A DNA stretch of 64,000 nucleotides from Psilocybe azurescens (GCA_023853785.1 JAJIRX010000028.1:124001-188000), one strand, 5' to 3'. Shown: positions 23,503 through 37,267, counted from the first letter of the stretch. Notes: generated from the sequence alone by a model not told the origin. Numbers and translations: made by a program.

Positions 23503-24660
23503 ATGTCTTCCTCATCGGTCTTCCATCCTGGTTTAACGTTTGCCACACTCGTTGTCCAGTTTGCCGTGGCTAGGGGCGGTGCAATACCTAGGTAAGACCT
23601 TCCCTGACTCCTCTGGTTCTACTCTTATTTGAATTATATCCTCCGTTAAGTCTTGATCCTCGCCGAAAGGGTGGTAGTGAGCCTGGGGATCCTGATGAAC
23701 ACAGTAGCTCAATCAGTAATAGCGGGTCCACCTCAACCAAACCAACCAACTCTTCGACACCTTTATCTCATTCCAGTACTTCAACCTCTTCGTTGTCCAG
23801 TAGCTCCTCGAGCTCCTCGAGCTCCCCCAGTTCTTCCAGCACTAGCTTGTCGTCTCCCACAGCGCTTACCTTACCAGCTACCCCCGCTACTCGATCCGAC
23901 ATCACTACTGCTGGTATTGTTGGTGTAGTTATTGGCTCAGGTATGTTGAATATTAGGTTGTCATCTGGCTGTCCACCTACTTAGTATCGCGTTGTGGTCA
24001 AAAGTGGCCATTATAGGATTGGCTATAATGATCATATCCAAGTGTATCCGTCGCGCTCGCAGGGCTAAGGAGCGTACTAAAGGGTCCAACTTCTTCCGAG
24101 TGGGGAGTTCTTCGCCTTTCAGGCCCCAAACCCCTGTGACTGAGATGTCGCAAACGCAGTCGAGTCCTATCATTACTTCCGCCGTTACGGCGGGTTTGAC
24201 TTCCCATCCCATTCTTTCCCGATATTCACATTCGATTTCAACCAACACCACCACATCATTGTCTCCTTTATTCCCTATCGCGACTCTGCAGCATACACGC
24301 AGCAGCGATGCGGGTGCCTCAGACAGTGGGAGCCCGAGCACGACGCATGGAAGTGGGCCGCATAGTGACTCTACACACGATTCGTTGTCTTATGTGTCTA
24401 TGTCTTCCGTGCCAGTTGGAAGTGGAAGTTATGGACTGGGTCTGCTGCCTATCAATGCTATCATAACTGCAGCAGCAGCAGCGAATACCCCTCCTCCTCC
24501 TGCTCATATCCCAGAGGAATCCGTGCTGCATCGGTCGCTCACGTTGCATCAGAAGTCTCTTGAAGATGATGATAAAAATCGTGACGTGGGACATATGGAC
24601 ACTGACGTTGAAAAGGGAGAAGATGTTGGGAATGATCCTCCACCGAGATACGATGCTTGA
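23503..24660 (+). CDS. Single-pass membrane protein with Ser-rich ectodomain
   Basis: The ATG at 23503 begins a signal-peptide-like segment ('FHPGLTFATLVVQFAVARGG'). After an intron (about 23591-23650) comes a Ser/Thr/Pro-rich stretch with a serine run near 23800-23830, probably heavily O-mannosylated. One transmembrane helix spans 'GIVGVVIGS' and 'VAIIGLAIMIISKCIRR' around a second intron, followed by a basic stop-transfer sequence and a long cytoplasmic tail with poly-Ala (about 24470-24480), an acidic segment, and an end at 'DPPPRYDA'. The second intron's phase does not join cleanly, so a one-base error near 23940-23990 is suspected. This layout is common among fungal plasma-membrane sensors such as Wsc/Mid2-like proteins, but no WSC domain is present and the function is unknown. 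Confidence 0.7.
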
Positions 24661-24987
24661 ACAAGTACCGACGTATCCTCACTTCATATATCCTGTATTA
24701 GTGATTGTAGTAGTGTAGCCATTCTGTAGCATTTAGTCGATATTTAGTTCAAATTTAGTAGTCTTTTAGCTCTTCAAATTCTCCATTGTAGAATTATTAT
24801 TCATGCACATATGTTCACGATATTTTTCTTTTTCCGGGGACTATACCTGTTTAATGCGAAGTGATTGCTAATGAGTCCCATTGTGGGCGTTGATGGGCGC
24901 TTTGTTATGCGCGTATTTGGTTGTTCTTGATTTGTTGATCCCAAGTTGGTCTAGAGCGTTCTTTGGTACTTTGTTCTAAACCACGAC
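24661..24987. other. Intergenic spacer before SPO11
   Basis: A 327-base AT-rich spacer holding the 3' UTR of the Ser-rich gene and the SPO11 promoter. No gene or specific site was recognised. Confidence 0.5.
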
Positions 24988-27284
24988 ATGTGTTCCTATG
25001 GTTCGGAATCCCCTGATATTGATATCTTCATGGACGATCTGGACAATGACTTTGAACTTGATTTCGAACTTGAGCCACCGTCTACCTATCATTCAAGCTC
25101 GGATGCGGGCGTTGAGGAACTGCTTGCAACGGACTATGTCCAAAATGAAGACGATCATGAACTCGAAGATGACATCTTGAACATTGACGACGTAGAAATG
25201 GAAGAAGACGCACAATCTGACGACGGTTCTGATACCTCCGAGATAGCTACCCAGTCTGTCTGTGACATATCTGTACTTGGGAATGACTGACGATAGCTTT
25301 ACTTCCAGGGCATCTCCTCCGGTTATAGACCACATCGAGGATATGGTGCTCTCTTTCTTGAGCCAGCTCGCCTTTCCTGGGAAACATAAAGATAAAGAAG
25401 AACTTTCCGAAAGATCGGACGCTGCAAACAAGGCACCCTCAAGATCTGACTATAAGATTATCATCCCTCTTGTTGATCGAAGGAAAAGCCAAGTCGAAGG
25501 GTGATTTACTGCGCTCTTCAGAAAGATTGTGGTTGAAGGGATAGCATGTAATCTAGCGTTCTTGCGACCAAACGCATTCAATTTCCTAAAAGACAAAAGA
25601 ATGGAAGCTCCCAGGCACTCGGTGATTCCATATATACGCATATATGCAGAGAAATTCTGATGTATTATGTTTTGTGATGATAGCACAATTGTTCAGGGTC
25701 CTGGACCTTGCTCATGAAGCTACTCTTAGTGGAATACCGGCGACGAAACGGTAGTCACAGGAGCGTTTGATTGTTTCTTTGTATTCAAGATTTTTTTAGG
25801 GATATCTATTATCAGGATGTTCCTCTGTTCAAAAAGCAGAAAGTAGTTGATACGGTAAGCTTGTCGCGCATACAAATGTTATCCAATTTGACATTCGTAA
25901 AGCTCGTAGACGATCTTGCCGCAACATTTCAGCTGGAACGTTCGGATTTGAATATTGTAAGGAGCGTTAGCTTTGTGACTGTACGAAGTTATAACACTGT
26001 CATAGCGGTCTTCCTCGAAAGGGCTTATTTGCGGCTCGGGCCTGAAAATCACTTTGATATCCGGAGAAATAATTTATTGTCATGATTCAGAAGTAAGTCG
26101 AGGTATCCCTTTGTTGGTTATTTTATTAACTACCGTAGGGAACCCTGATACCTCCTGGAGAAGATATCGAAACATTTGGAGTTGATGAAGACGTAGCTTG
26201 GATTTTGGTCGTTGAAAAGGAAGTAAGTCAAAAATCGGATGCTAGTTTTGTCCTTCTCACATGCTTTCAGGCGGTGTTTCAGACCCTTTGCCGTCTTCAG
26301 ATATCCAAACATGATTCAATGCCTGGTCCTGGGATTATTATAACGGTAGGTGATCAGTATCACATATTTTCAGATTATTAATTACACCGTCCGCTATAGG
26401 GAAAAGGGTACCCTGACGTCGCGACAAGACATGTTGTAAAATCTCTCGCCAGCGCTCTTCCTCGAAGGTACACCTTAAAAGAGTCAAAAATGCGACTCTG
26501 TTATTTCTTACGAGTTTATCTCTTTTCAGCATTCCTATCCTGGGATTAATGGATGGCGATCCGTTTGGCCTGGATATTTTGTCTGTCTACAAGTATGGGA
26601 GTAGAAGCATGCAACATGAAAACGATAAATTGGCCACAAAACGAATGAAATGGGTTGGCATATGGACCAGTGAACTAGACCGGTGCGAATATTGCCAAAT
26701 ATTAACAAGTATCTTCTGATTCGTAAATTCAGCTTAAAGATTTGCAAAGAACATCTCCTTTCTATTACCAAACACGACGAAAAAAGGTATGATCACCTAA
26801 CTTTGACGAGTTAAATATGAAAACAGGTATATCAATCAGGCCTTGGGTATGCTGAGGCGGAAAGATATCCCCTTGCCCAAGAAATGGAAGTGCGTTGCTG
26901 TACAATCATTACAATCATTACTCGTTGCCTGTCATAGATGATTTCTTCTTTTCCTTAGGAAAGAGCTCCAACATATGTTACACAGCCGCCGTAAGGCTGA
27001 AATTGAGATATTGTCCAGTCAGCAAAGCCATAATGCAGATATTCCGGAAGAAACCATAGGAAACTTAAATGCAAAGGGACGATACAGTGTGTGCGTCTTC
27101 ATAGCCTCATCTTTCATCCATCCGTCGTTTATCCCAACTTGTTTTCATCAGTGATCATCAAGGGATAAGTTTGGAGCCGAAGCCGGAATCAGCGCAACCT
27201 CAGGGATTGTTGCTGAGTTATTTGGAGTCCAAAATTAAGGAGTTCGTGGCAGAAGCTAGGCGCATTATTGTTACCAAGGCGTAG
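24988..27284 (+). CDS. SPO11: Spo11 meiotic DNA double-strand-break transesterase
   Basis: Spo11 is the topoisomerase VI A-subunit homologue that makes meiotic double-strand breaks through a tyrosyl-DNA link. After an acidic N-terminus come 'VIDHIEDMVLSFLSQLAF', 'KIIIPLVDRRKSQVEG', 'RIQFPKRQKNGSSQALA', 'QLFRVLDLAHEATLSG' and the catalytic winged-helix motif 'RDIYYQDVPLF' (about 25798-25830), with the active-site tyrosine in the YY pair. Further on are 'EGTLIPPGEDIETFGVDE', 'VVEKEAVFQTLC', 'GKGYPDVATR' and the metal-binding Toprim motif 'GLMDGDPFGLDI' (about 26545-26580). The last exons give 'LSITKHDEKR', 'ALGMLRRKDIPLPKKWK' and 'MLHSRRKAEIEIL', ending at a TAG at 27282. The gene has many tiny exons; with GT-AG introns no frame error is needed. 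Expression is expected in basidia during meiosis. Confidence 0.93.
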
Positions 27285-27448
27285 ATTTACTTGCCTCAGG
27301 CCTGAGTAGTACTTGTTCTTGGCGATGAAAGACTTCATAAATAGGACGGGAGCAATAGCTTAGTCATGGGGCTCCGCTTGAAAGAACAGAGAGACAAGGA
27401 CTCCAACCACCAGTGCGCTCTGATAATTGGCATCTCCGGCCAAGACCC

Positions 27449-30117
27449 ATGGCACCTGCTCGTTCTTCTACTCGTCGTGGCCATCCAGCGCAAGTTCAAC
27501 CGACATCTCCAGTGCAGAGCGTAGAAACGAACGACCCCAATGTTAACAAAGAACTTTTTCTCGATCCCATGCTTGGGACCCCGTTGGCAATTTATATTGA
27601 GAAAGATGTAGAAGACAAGGACACCATTTCTCAACTTATAATCGTGAGTCCATTGCTTTAAGCTTTGGTCTTTGCAGGGCGCGAAATACAGTCGGCAACC
27701 GATGAGGGACTTCTTTTTCGATGTCACCAACTTTTCATAGGATCAGGCATTGAGTTGAACAACATTGACACGCGGATCTCTTCTCTCTTCTCTCTAGAAA
27801 CATGGCGGCCTTGTCTCCCCTGGATATAGCGGTGTGCCTTACATCCTAGGTATACTGTCTCGCTAAACTATATACAAGCTCTTGGAAATTGAGATTTCAA
27901 CCTTGTTTCACAGTTGATCCGCATAAAGAATCTGGCCAAAACCTTTGGAGGCAATATGCAGGAAAGAAAGGAAAGATTGTCCTTAGTGCAACCTGGGTAC
28001 AAGAATGCGTGAAAATGAACCAATTGCAGACCTTCCAAAGCAACTGGGCAGGATGCAAAGTTCTTGGGACGGAGACGTACGGGATTTTTCCTTGTTCTTG
28101 TTTGTACGCTGAGCTCTTGCTTTTGCAGTGTCTACCAGGCTTCAACTTCCAGGCGTCCAGACGAAGCTGCTAGCTCTTCAAATCGGCAAATACAATCTAT
28201 TCATCCCCATGCTCTGCAAGCCGCTATGCCACCTGTCGACCCCAACATTCACTCATATTCGTTTCAAGTGTACGCTCCTCCTCTTCAGCCCACTCCTCCA
28301 CGTGGTATACCCGCTGGACCACCTCAATGGCAAGTTGGTATTGCCCCAGCGCAGACTCACCTTCATGGCCCACCCGCGCCTGCGCCTCCCAGCACGCATC
28401 CTCATATGATCCACCGACCCCCAGCGCAACCTCTTTCACAACCCCCGTCGCAACATTACCGCGATGACGCTTGGGATGGTTACAATACTCCTGATGAAAT
28501 GGCGCCTCAACCCGCTGCATATGACTATCGCTACAGAGAGGATCAAGCTGGTTGGGTTGCTGGACCTGGGCCGTATTACGAACCCTCGTATGATCATGGC
28601 TATGGGCAACCTGCGTACATCGAAGAACCTGCAGGCCAGTCCTCCGGTTCGAACTCGGTCACAGGCCAGCCGTCGCATCTGTCTGGGTCCTCTGTACCAC
28701 CCAATGCTGAACCTGCTGACAAACCGCGCGGACGGAAACGGACGCGCACACAGGTATATTGTCGCTTTATTGTTCTTGATGGATAACTCAGCAGTATGAT
28801 CTTTTAGGCTCCGCCCGCCGCATCCGCTGCCTCTTTAGTGGTGAATCGGAATCCACCTGCGCGTTCCCCGACGCCCCCTACCAGAGTGATCAAAAGCACG
28901 TACGGCGGGAATTTATTCACTGCAGACGATGTGATCTATCTAAAGAAATATATTGATTATTGTCAAGATCAATGTCTCGTACTGAGGTCAGCGCGCTCTT
29001 CGATATGCCCTCTTGCTCAGCTGAACCTTTCTTCAAAGTTTGCGGGAAATTTGCGAGCGAATTGCAGTCAAGGTAATCGTCCTTTCCTCCATTATATCTT
29101 TCACGTCGCACTCATATGAGCTTTATTTAGGCACCGCATCACACGTGAATATCTTCTCAATTGTTCCCAACCGGCCCTGGAACATAACTAATGCCCCATC
29201 TTGCGCAGCTTTTACTCATGGCGTCGATACTGCAACAAGCATCAAATTCGGCTTGGTGGATACACGATGAACCATGATAGGTCTGAATCACCGGGCATGG
29301 GAGACGACCTCAATATAGAAATGGAGCCCGATGTGATTCCTCGAGCTCAGAACAGCGTCTCAACAAGACTGGATATGAGCGCAGCAACTGCCGCTGCGGC
29401 CGCTGCGCCACAAAGAAACAGATCACCGACGCCTCCAAGAGCTTTGTTCAGGAGTACAACTGGCAAGGGCGTTGCTTTCACTCAAGAGGACGTGACGTTC
29501 TTGGTGAGGTTCATGGAATATCGCAAGTGAGCACTAGGACATATACACCAATTGTAAATGTTCTGAATCTGTATGAAAAGGTCTCAAGGCGTGCTTGATA
29601 TGGTCGCTTTTTGGAAAGATGTCGCTGCCAAAGTAAGCGGGACAGCAGTTTAATATGTCGCGTGTCATATGAGCGTTTTGAGGAAGTTTCATTCAACTGA
29701 CCCTTGATTGTTATCACAGGCTCCACATCACTCTCGTGCCTCGTGGATGAAGTTCTGGCGTAGACACAAACATGAACTGGCTCGTACAGATGGAGACGAA
29801 CCCCTTCCTGCGCCTCCGGACAAGAAAATGCGGTATAGCAAAGAAGACGATGTCCTTCTTGCTAAATATTTCTACAATAAGCCTGACGGTACCTCGGACA
29901 AGATTTTCCAGGCTTTCGGTCGATTGGTACGTTGAGTTTCCTTGCCCGCGAGTTCACTATATGCGCAGCCTTGCTAACTTATGATCGGCAGCATCCTCAT
30001 CATCCATGGAAGGGCTGGCAAGAGCATCATCGGATACATAAAACAAAAATCGAGCACCTCATGCAACTTTTAGGTGCTGGAGAAGACCTCGATACTCAAG
30101 ACATGGACGAAAGTTAG
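27449..30117 (+). CDS. BRCT protein with three Myb-like repeats (Rap1-like)
   Basis: The start 'MAPARSSTRRGH' lies 164 bases after SPO11. An N-terminal BRCT-like domain reads 'NKELFLDPMLGTPLAIYIE', 'HGGLVSPGYSGVPYILV' and 'GKIVLSATWVQECVKMNQL'. A long Pro/Tyr/Gln-rich linker (about 28140-28730) ends in a basic 'KPRGRKRTRTQ'. Three Myb-like units follow: 'GNLFTADDVIYLKKYIDYC...APHHT..SWRRYCNKH' (28.9-29.26 kb), 'GVAFTQEDVTFLVRFMEY...APHHSRASWMKFWRRH' (29.47-29.78 kb) and 'MRYSKEDDVLLAKYF...HPHHPWKGWQEHHRIHK' (29.83-30.05 kb). BRCT plus Myb with an 'H-W/SW-K' ending is the architecture of telomeric Rap1, normally with one or two Myb units. The telomere role is inference. Exons join without frame errors; TAG at 30115. 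Confidence 0.8.
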
Positions 30118-33100
30118 CCTATCACTGCCCAGTCCAAAATCAGATCATTGGTATTCTTATTTTTTATAACTTTTTTGTCGTTTGTCCCATGTAAAATACA
30201 TCGATTCTTTGCATTGCATCTCCTGATTTTCTACTTATTTTTCTGGCATGTGCGGGTGCAGACGGGTGCCCGTATCGCGAATCGCGATGCATGGATACTG
30301 GGCCACCGGCCGCCTGTCACTGGGTCCTGAGCACCTGAGCGAAGGGTCATCTTCTGCCCCTATTTTCTTCATCTTTCTGATTCTCTTTTTCAAATATGAC
30401 TCATATGCGGCGGGGTGACCTTACCCTATTTGGATATGTGGGTCCATTAGAAATTAATCTTGAGTTTGCTTTGTATACTCATTTCTGCACGACAATAGAT
30501 GGATTGGTTTCTTCAAGATGAAAACGAATACTATCTAGATTCAGAGCTTGAACCTGAACGTCTATTCTCTTCAAAGCTTAGAACCTTTGTCTTGGGTCGC
30601 TTGCAAGTTCTGACAGCCATTCGGCATTGCAACCGAATGCGCATATTTTCGTAGTTATAATAAATGACTTTAAATTCGAACTTCATGTTCACTACTTCCT
30701 AACAGATAGTAACTGCGCAGATGTGGTCTATATTGAATAGTTGCGACCTTAGCTGGTTGTATGGCACTGAGCAGTTGGACACCAAGCAACGACGTCTCTC
30801 CCGGACATCCGTCACAACAGATGCGACTGCACCCCGGTTCAGACTGTGTTTGATACAAGGTTTGTCCGTACTTCAATTCATTGAGTTTTCTTTGTCATAT
30901 CTATCGTAAGCTCATGTGTGTTTTTCTCATAAGTCGCACAACTGATTTGTGATTTGATCATGGGGTATGCGGCTTATTGTGCACCAGGCCTGTTTGACAA
31001 TCAACACGATCCAAATCAAAAGCATGCCATATCATGTCTGTCGACATTTGCACATAGAGGCGCATCAAAGGAAGGACGCGAAGCTCTTAGCAGCTTTTGC
31101 CGTGCGCTCTCAGCCAAGGATGTTGAGCTGGTTCACGACCTCCCTGTTCAGTCAATGCGCGCATTGACAGTTATACCGGGGTGCCGGTACTGATAAGATA
31201 TCTCTTCAGTATGATTGTTTAATTCTCTGCTGACCCATATGGCGTAGCGTCTGCTCCCATCTAAGATGGTGAATACCTGAGATATATTGATCAGCGTTCT
31301 GATTATAGTAACTCGAGGAACCGTACTCCGCCCAAAGGCGAGCAGGCACCCATTATTTCCAGACTCATCTGGGATATAAGGGTAACTCGAGAATCTTCCA
31401 TTATACTCTGTCACTGAAGCATAGAATGGTCTTTTGGAAGGTTTGAATACCTGGAAGGGGATATCTATTAGCGCTCGTAGACTTTGTAAGCACCGATCTT
31501 TCGAAAGCTGCTGTTTAATTACGTTACTGAGGCTTAGAATGATATACAGTGTATTCCCCAATGCCTTCGAATGTAATAGATCATCGTCGATGATAATTGC
31601 ACGCACTGTGGCGGAGATTTATCACGTACAATTGCGTATTTTATCATCTAATTGGCAGCGACAATTACTCTGGCTAGTTCGTCTAACGAACTGAACCGCG
31701 ATCAGACGGGGTTCATCACGACTTGACTGTCAGCCATCAATTTCCCCCACTCATCCCACGTCTTTTACCATGTCGACAGAATACTGCTACTTCTCTGGTA
31801 CTACCTCATCAAGCCATTTTCTATATCAGGAACTCTGATAAGATTGCAGGCGATAACGCGTCTTCTTGGTAATAAGAGTCATAAGGTATGCCTTACATCT
31901 ACATGCATAAATATTTTTGCGCGATATGATATAGCAAGATACAGCGTGAGACATACAGTCTATAAACTGGCGGCTCTATCAGGTTCTATGCTTTCTGTCC
32001 TCAGTAAAGGCACTTACGAAATCGAGTGTTGGAAATATGCCTCATGTTAACGCAATTTAAACATGCTGGTAGTCTGTAGCACACTCGGCATGCACACTCG
32101 ACCAAGCTCCACATTAATAGTCTCAGCGTCTCCGCTTCGGCGTGGTTAGATGCAAGTTGAGCGGATTCCATTCGTGGTGTTAACTGATGATCAACTGCAT
32201 CTCTTCTTAAGTACCCCAAAAATGTAGGAAACAGAAACTAGCTATAGAAGTTAAGAACGATGCCCCCAGTTCTGTTGTGATCCAGCTTCCAATATAGCTG
32301 CCTGCATTTTAGTCGCATGTCAGAACATCTAGACGCTATACCCGGGATCACACAGGCTGACATGCTGTTAATAGTGGATTCGATCTGTCAAACCGCATCC
32401 AGTACTTTGTACCTTCATTTATACTGCTTCTCTTCCCATACTCAGGCAATGTCAGTTTACTGTTCCGCTGCATAGGCTTCAGGTGTGCACTCTGTCCGTC
32501 AATCAGAGAAGATGTAGATGCAAATTGATGAAAGTTATGTTATCGCCTACATCTTCTCGAATGGTCCATTTTCTACTCGCAAGATATATTGTCCTATCAT
32601 TGTGATAGAATCAAAGTAACCCAAGCTCTATCAGAATGATCCACAAAGCAGCTAAAATCAGTCCTCTAGAAATGGCTATAGGCTCTATTTCGGTGTGGCC
32701 CACTGAGCGCAAGCCCTTAGTACTCAAACGTAGCATAGTGGTTCGGCGAAGAGTATCGTTCTTGATAGGTTTAAATATACCATCACCCTGGTGAAAGAGA
32801 TGGCTTAATTCGGTTTTTTGTAGACACGACAGAAGGTATTGCGAAGCATGATATCGAAGAACGGTCACCAGTCGATCGAGTGTCGGCGGAGTGTTGCTAA
32901 ATATAGTCATTGCTATGCCATTCTTAGTCACGATCGCTGTGCGTAATGACGAGGCGTTGTCGTATACGGGCCCAAAATTGACGCGAACACTACAGCTCAG
33001 GTCTACTTATATAGTATACCTGTCACTGTATAAAGAGGATCGGAGTAGCGGTCGGGCGATACGCCATTTCGAGCACTTGCTAAACTCGTACTATATTTTC

Positions 33101-36100
33101 ACCCCTTACGGTTATAGTACTTGTGGACGCATCGATAAGATACCAGATCGACCTGTGCGCGCTTTATGATATTGATAAAGATAACGTATCTGCTCGATAT
33201 AGACTTGGACCGGCTCACCTTCTGAAGATTAACGGTGCAACTTGGCGGTCCATATCAGTCTACGCTACAGCACAGCCTTTTTTTTAATCATATCACTGAT
33301 CCCCCGTTCCGTCTCCGTCTCTCTGATCTCCCAGTTTAAAAACACTCCGGGGGAAACATGATTTGTCACGGAGACTGCGAGTGGCCTGTCGATTTAAGGC
33401 CAACGTCTGATAGACTCTACTTTGTCATCATGGTAAGGGGGAAGGCACAGCAGGGTCTTTTACTGCTCCAATGTTATCGGAGAGCAACAGACTAGTAATG
33501 TAAGTCCTTTCGGCGAGCAGTAGAAACTAGCTTGTTTGGCCGACTTGTGTAAATTGAAAGGGGCGCATACGGAATATTGGTCCCCATATTAATGCACTAA
33601 GCTTAAGATTCGGGTCCCCGAGCGGACTGTGAATTACAATATATGAGCTAGAATCGTATAGTATGGTAAGGATCCGGACCCACAGCCCTGGCTTTCAGCA
33701 GTGCTAAGCAAAACCAAGATGGTTGAATTAGCCCTCGGTAAGCTGTCATTGCGAACAAGACGGTTGTACAAAGATAGTACATGTACTTTTGATATAGGTG
33801 TATGATTCTGCAGTAGGTAGCACTCCGTAGCATGGCCATCTGTAATGTAGAGCAGGACCAGCTGACAGCATAAAGGATGGTTAATAGTGACGGATCATCG
33901 TTGCCAGGAAATGCTGTGCCATTGTGGAGTTTCAGGTCTCGGTCTCGGGCATACGCAGGCGATACGTATGTACTCTATTAGTATATGAGAAATTGAGTCA
34001 ATGTGCGGGGGGGACGCGCATCTGAGGCGGCGGCGGCGGTGCGCATTTTATGACGATGGTGCTAAGTACGTCGGCGTCTAAGTACCCGGCAGACTCCAAC
34101 CCAGTCACGGGACGCTTACCTTATCATATCAGTTGATCCGAAGTTTCTGCAAAACTTTTCAACTTGTTAACGCGTCCCAGCGACTGGCACCACTTGTAAA
34201 TTTGGTTCTATTTGCCAACGACTTTTGTACCACATGATAGATTTTTAGTCGCGTCTTTGTTTACCATTCTTGGCCATCCGCTGTGCAAGCTGATTGACCT
34301 CGGAACATAGTGCCTTTTTTATAGCTCGCCCATGGTGTCCACAGCCAACATGGCCTTGGACTCTTGTAGCCCCCTGCCGGGTCTTGTCACATTCCAATAA
34401 CAAAATTAAATTTGATGACTCTGAATCCAATATGAAGCGCTCAATGGGCGCCACGAAGTGATAGGAATTTACAAGGCGCTGTACAAAGTTGAAGACAGGT
34501 CTCTCACAAGAACGCCACCATCCTCTGATTCTCATTGTCCAAGTTGTTCATTTTGCTGTTCACTCTTTACAGTAACAATTGATGATGATTTTCCACACCG
34601 ACCGCGATGGCCCCTTTCATCAGCCCTGAATGCTATTCTTTTTGTCCTTTTATTAAATCACTCAGCCTCACAATTGAACTTGGTGACATAACACTTATGT
34701 AGTGAAGAGTCTTCAGGGAAATCAGAAAATGCGTGTGATCATGGACATCTATACGGTGCTGGGAAAATGCCAGTCTTATGCAAGACATAATAATAATAAT
34801 AATAAAATGCTCATAATAAGAGAACGCTCGAGCCAAGCGTTTGGAACATGATGCGCCGGTGTCTGGTGATCCAGGAAGGGGCGGGTCAGCGGTCACCTTT
34901 GAGTCTTCTGCACACGCCCACAGTATTCACAATAAACAAAATGCACCTCTAGACTGGGCCATGAACACGCATCTACTCTACTCTGCCTATCTAGTATTTA
35001 CACACAAATATATGTATAGATACGAACTTAGGCTGAGCAGTGAGGACTCCTAGTCTCCGATCTGCTTAGCGTTCTGTTTTGATGATCTATTTTCAAATAA
35101 ACTGCCGTTGTCGCTTGACCGACCATGACGCCAGACGCCAAGCCGAACGACGGAGTCGGGCGTACCATGGGTCGCGAATTGCAGGACAGAATTTTCGATC
35201 TAGAAAAGATGCAAAATGATCAGGGACGAGTGTAGACGAGCGTCCAACAGGTTACACCAGCGGTAAAAATGTAAAGGGGTGTGGGCGTCAGAGAAATGGG
35301 TCATGTTCAATGCATTGATGACACTGCTGTACTATTCCATCATTGAGACCTCTTTCAAATCCTTTCAACGGCTCGGAGCGTCAGCCCTCAGGTCAACCTC
35401 AAACTCCGAAATATCAAGACCTCCAACTCTAACTAGCTTACCTCTGAACGTCTGATAGACTCTGACTCCTGAGTGAGAAGAACTGACCAGTGACCAGTCG
35501 CCTCCAACATGTGCAGTGCATGTGCCGCGATTTGAAATTTACTACCACTCGATCGCACAACAAAGACTAAATTTGAAGATTCAGCAATTCTCGGATGTTC
35601 TAATAGGTTTTTTGGATTTTAGATTTTCTAGAGAGAATGATGCATGGGTGATCCGGCTTCTAAGCGCTAGAGCCTGCTATAGTGTGACTGAGACTGCAGG
35701 AAGCCGAAGGGAACTTTGTAGCCAACGCCCTTCGTGAGGACTCAGGAGACATGGCAACTTATTTTCGAAAGATAGGTGCGAATACGCAGTGCCGGGTAAA
35801 GGTTGCGATCCTGAATTTAGGGAGTTTCAATGAGAGTATCCAGAGACCAGCGCAGTCAAAATATCATCACGACGACGGTACGATGTTGAACATCTTTCGA
35901 CCGGAGTCGACTAGATTAGAACAATGGCAATGGCTCGGACTTCCGGGGTATGGGAGAGCGGCGCACAGTTTCAACCTTCGGCAAGGGATACATACAAAAC
36001 ACTGCGCCCCAAATCCTAAAAGCTAGCAAGCCTTTGTATGTAGTATGTATACAGTTCCCGGGAATGGTAAGTAAAACTTCAAATTCAAAACAATTGAATA

Positions 36101-37267
36101 GCCTGATTGAGAGCCGAACGGCAAGGAAAGGTGCTTTTTAGTTTGTTTAGGGTTGCACTACGCAGAGGACGTCATTTCTAGCATGAACGTTGAATGCTGA
36201 ATGCCAACTCGGTGGTCGGAGTGATGTGAAAGGGAATGTGATGATCGGAACGACTAGAAGACAGCCCCGGAAGAGGCAAGTCAAATGAGAACCCAACTTT
36301 ATTGGATCCTATAACACGCGACAAGAGAAATAGAAGGCAGAAGAGTGAATGCAGGAGACTGCGCGTATACACGAAGTGGAGCAGAAATGCGAGGGTTTGG
36401 GAATGGTTTCTTGAGGACGATAAGATTGACACGCAGGGTGAATTTCTCTGCGTTCGTTCGTCCCCCCGGCCGACCAGGGGGAGACCAGGGGAGACTGAGG
36501 CGAGCAGGGGTGTCAGTCAGGTGTGAGTAAAGGGCTGAAATTAGATCTGCATAAAAATATCAGAATATAGGATTGACCCATCAGGGGTCTCCCTTTCGGT
36601 CGAGGCCGCGAGGAGCCGTGTGGCATATGTAAAAATACTTAAGTTGTTTACTTCCACCAGATCTGGTTGAATCTGGGGAGATGATGTGATCGGTGCTCCC
36701 AAGAAGGATAACAACGCCCACGCCGTGATGGGCTTCGCAAGGCTATGTTTTGAGAGATAAGTACTCAAGAAGGCGGAAACAAGGACACCGGCTGGACCCT
36801 CGGAGACTGCGAGTCGCTGGGGAGTGGTCTTTTGAGTTGTGCGGGTGGGAGAGATGAACGTTGAACCCCAGCTTTAGCGAGAAGTAAATGCACAGACACG
36901 AGGGAGAGCAGATCTGCCGGGCAGTCGGGTATCAAAGCGAGGCAATATTGTATACAGTGAGTTAGAGTAAAGTATATATGCTATACAGGTGTGAGTGGGT
37001 GACTTTGAGTAGTTGTACGAGTACGGTTGTAGGTGGGATATACTATTGTTAGGGAGATGCATTGTGTGCTGGTCAAGGGGAGAAGTGAACAATAGAAATA
37101 GGAAAATGGTTGATCAGGAGCGTGTTTGATTTGGCAAGCGGAGTTTGAAAGTCAAGCGAGCCAAGTTGATCTTGGATTCGTGATCTCAACTACAACGCTC
37201 TTATCCTTCTAACAAGTCTTCCTCTCCCTTCTTCCACGACACTCACGTCCCCCGACCCCCGAATACT
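30118..37267. other. 7.1 kb gene-poor region
   Basis: Both strands were read; frames are short, broken and without recognisable domains. The longest is a minus-strand frame of 152 codons at 31148-31606, with nothing family-like. No terminal repeats, reverse-transcriptase or transposase motifs, or tRNA were recognised. The last 200 bases are the pyrimidine-rich promoter of CDC24. It may contain decayed genes or transposon remnants, or non-coding RNA, which cannot be judged from sequence alone. Confidence 0.5.
34786..34805. repeat. (TAA)n microsatellite
   Basis: About six consecutive TAA/ATA units are visible in the gene-poor region. It is a simple repeat with no inferred function. Confidence 0.85.

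Noticed and set aside
23780..23840. Serine-codon run as a non-coding microsatellite.
   Set aside because: The run mixes tcc, tcg, agc and agt codons and stays in frame between a signal-peptide-like start and a transmembrane helix, so it is coding low complexity.
31148..31606. A 152-codon minus-strand frame in the gene-poor region as a gene.
   Set aside because: Composition and order show no domain, no neighbouring exons could be joined, and it could be a chance frame; left as unassigned.
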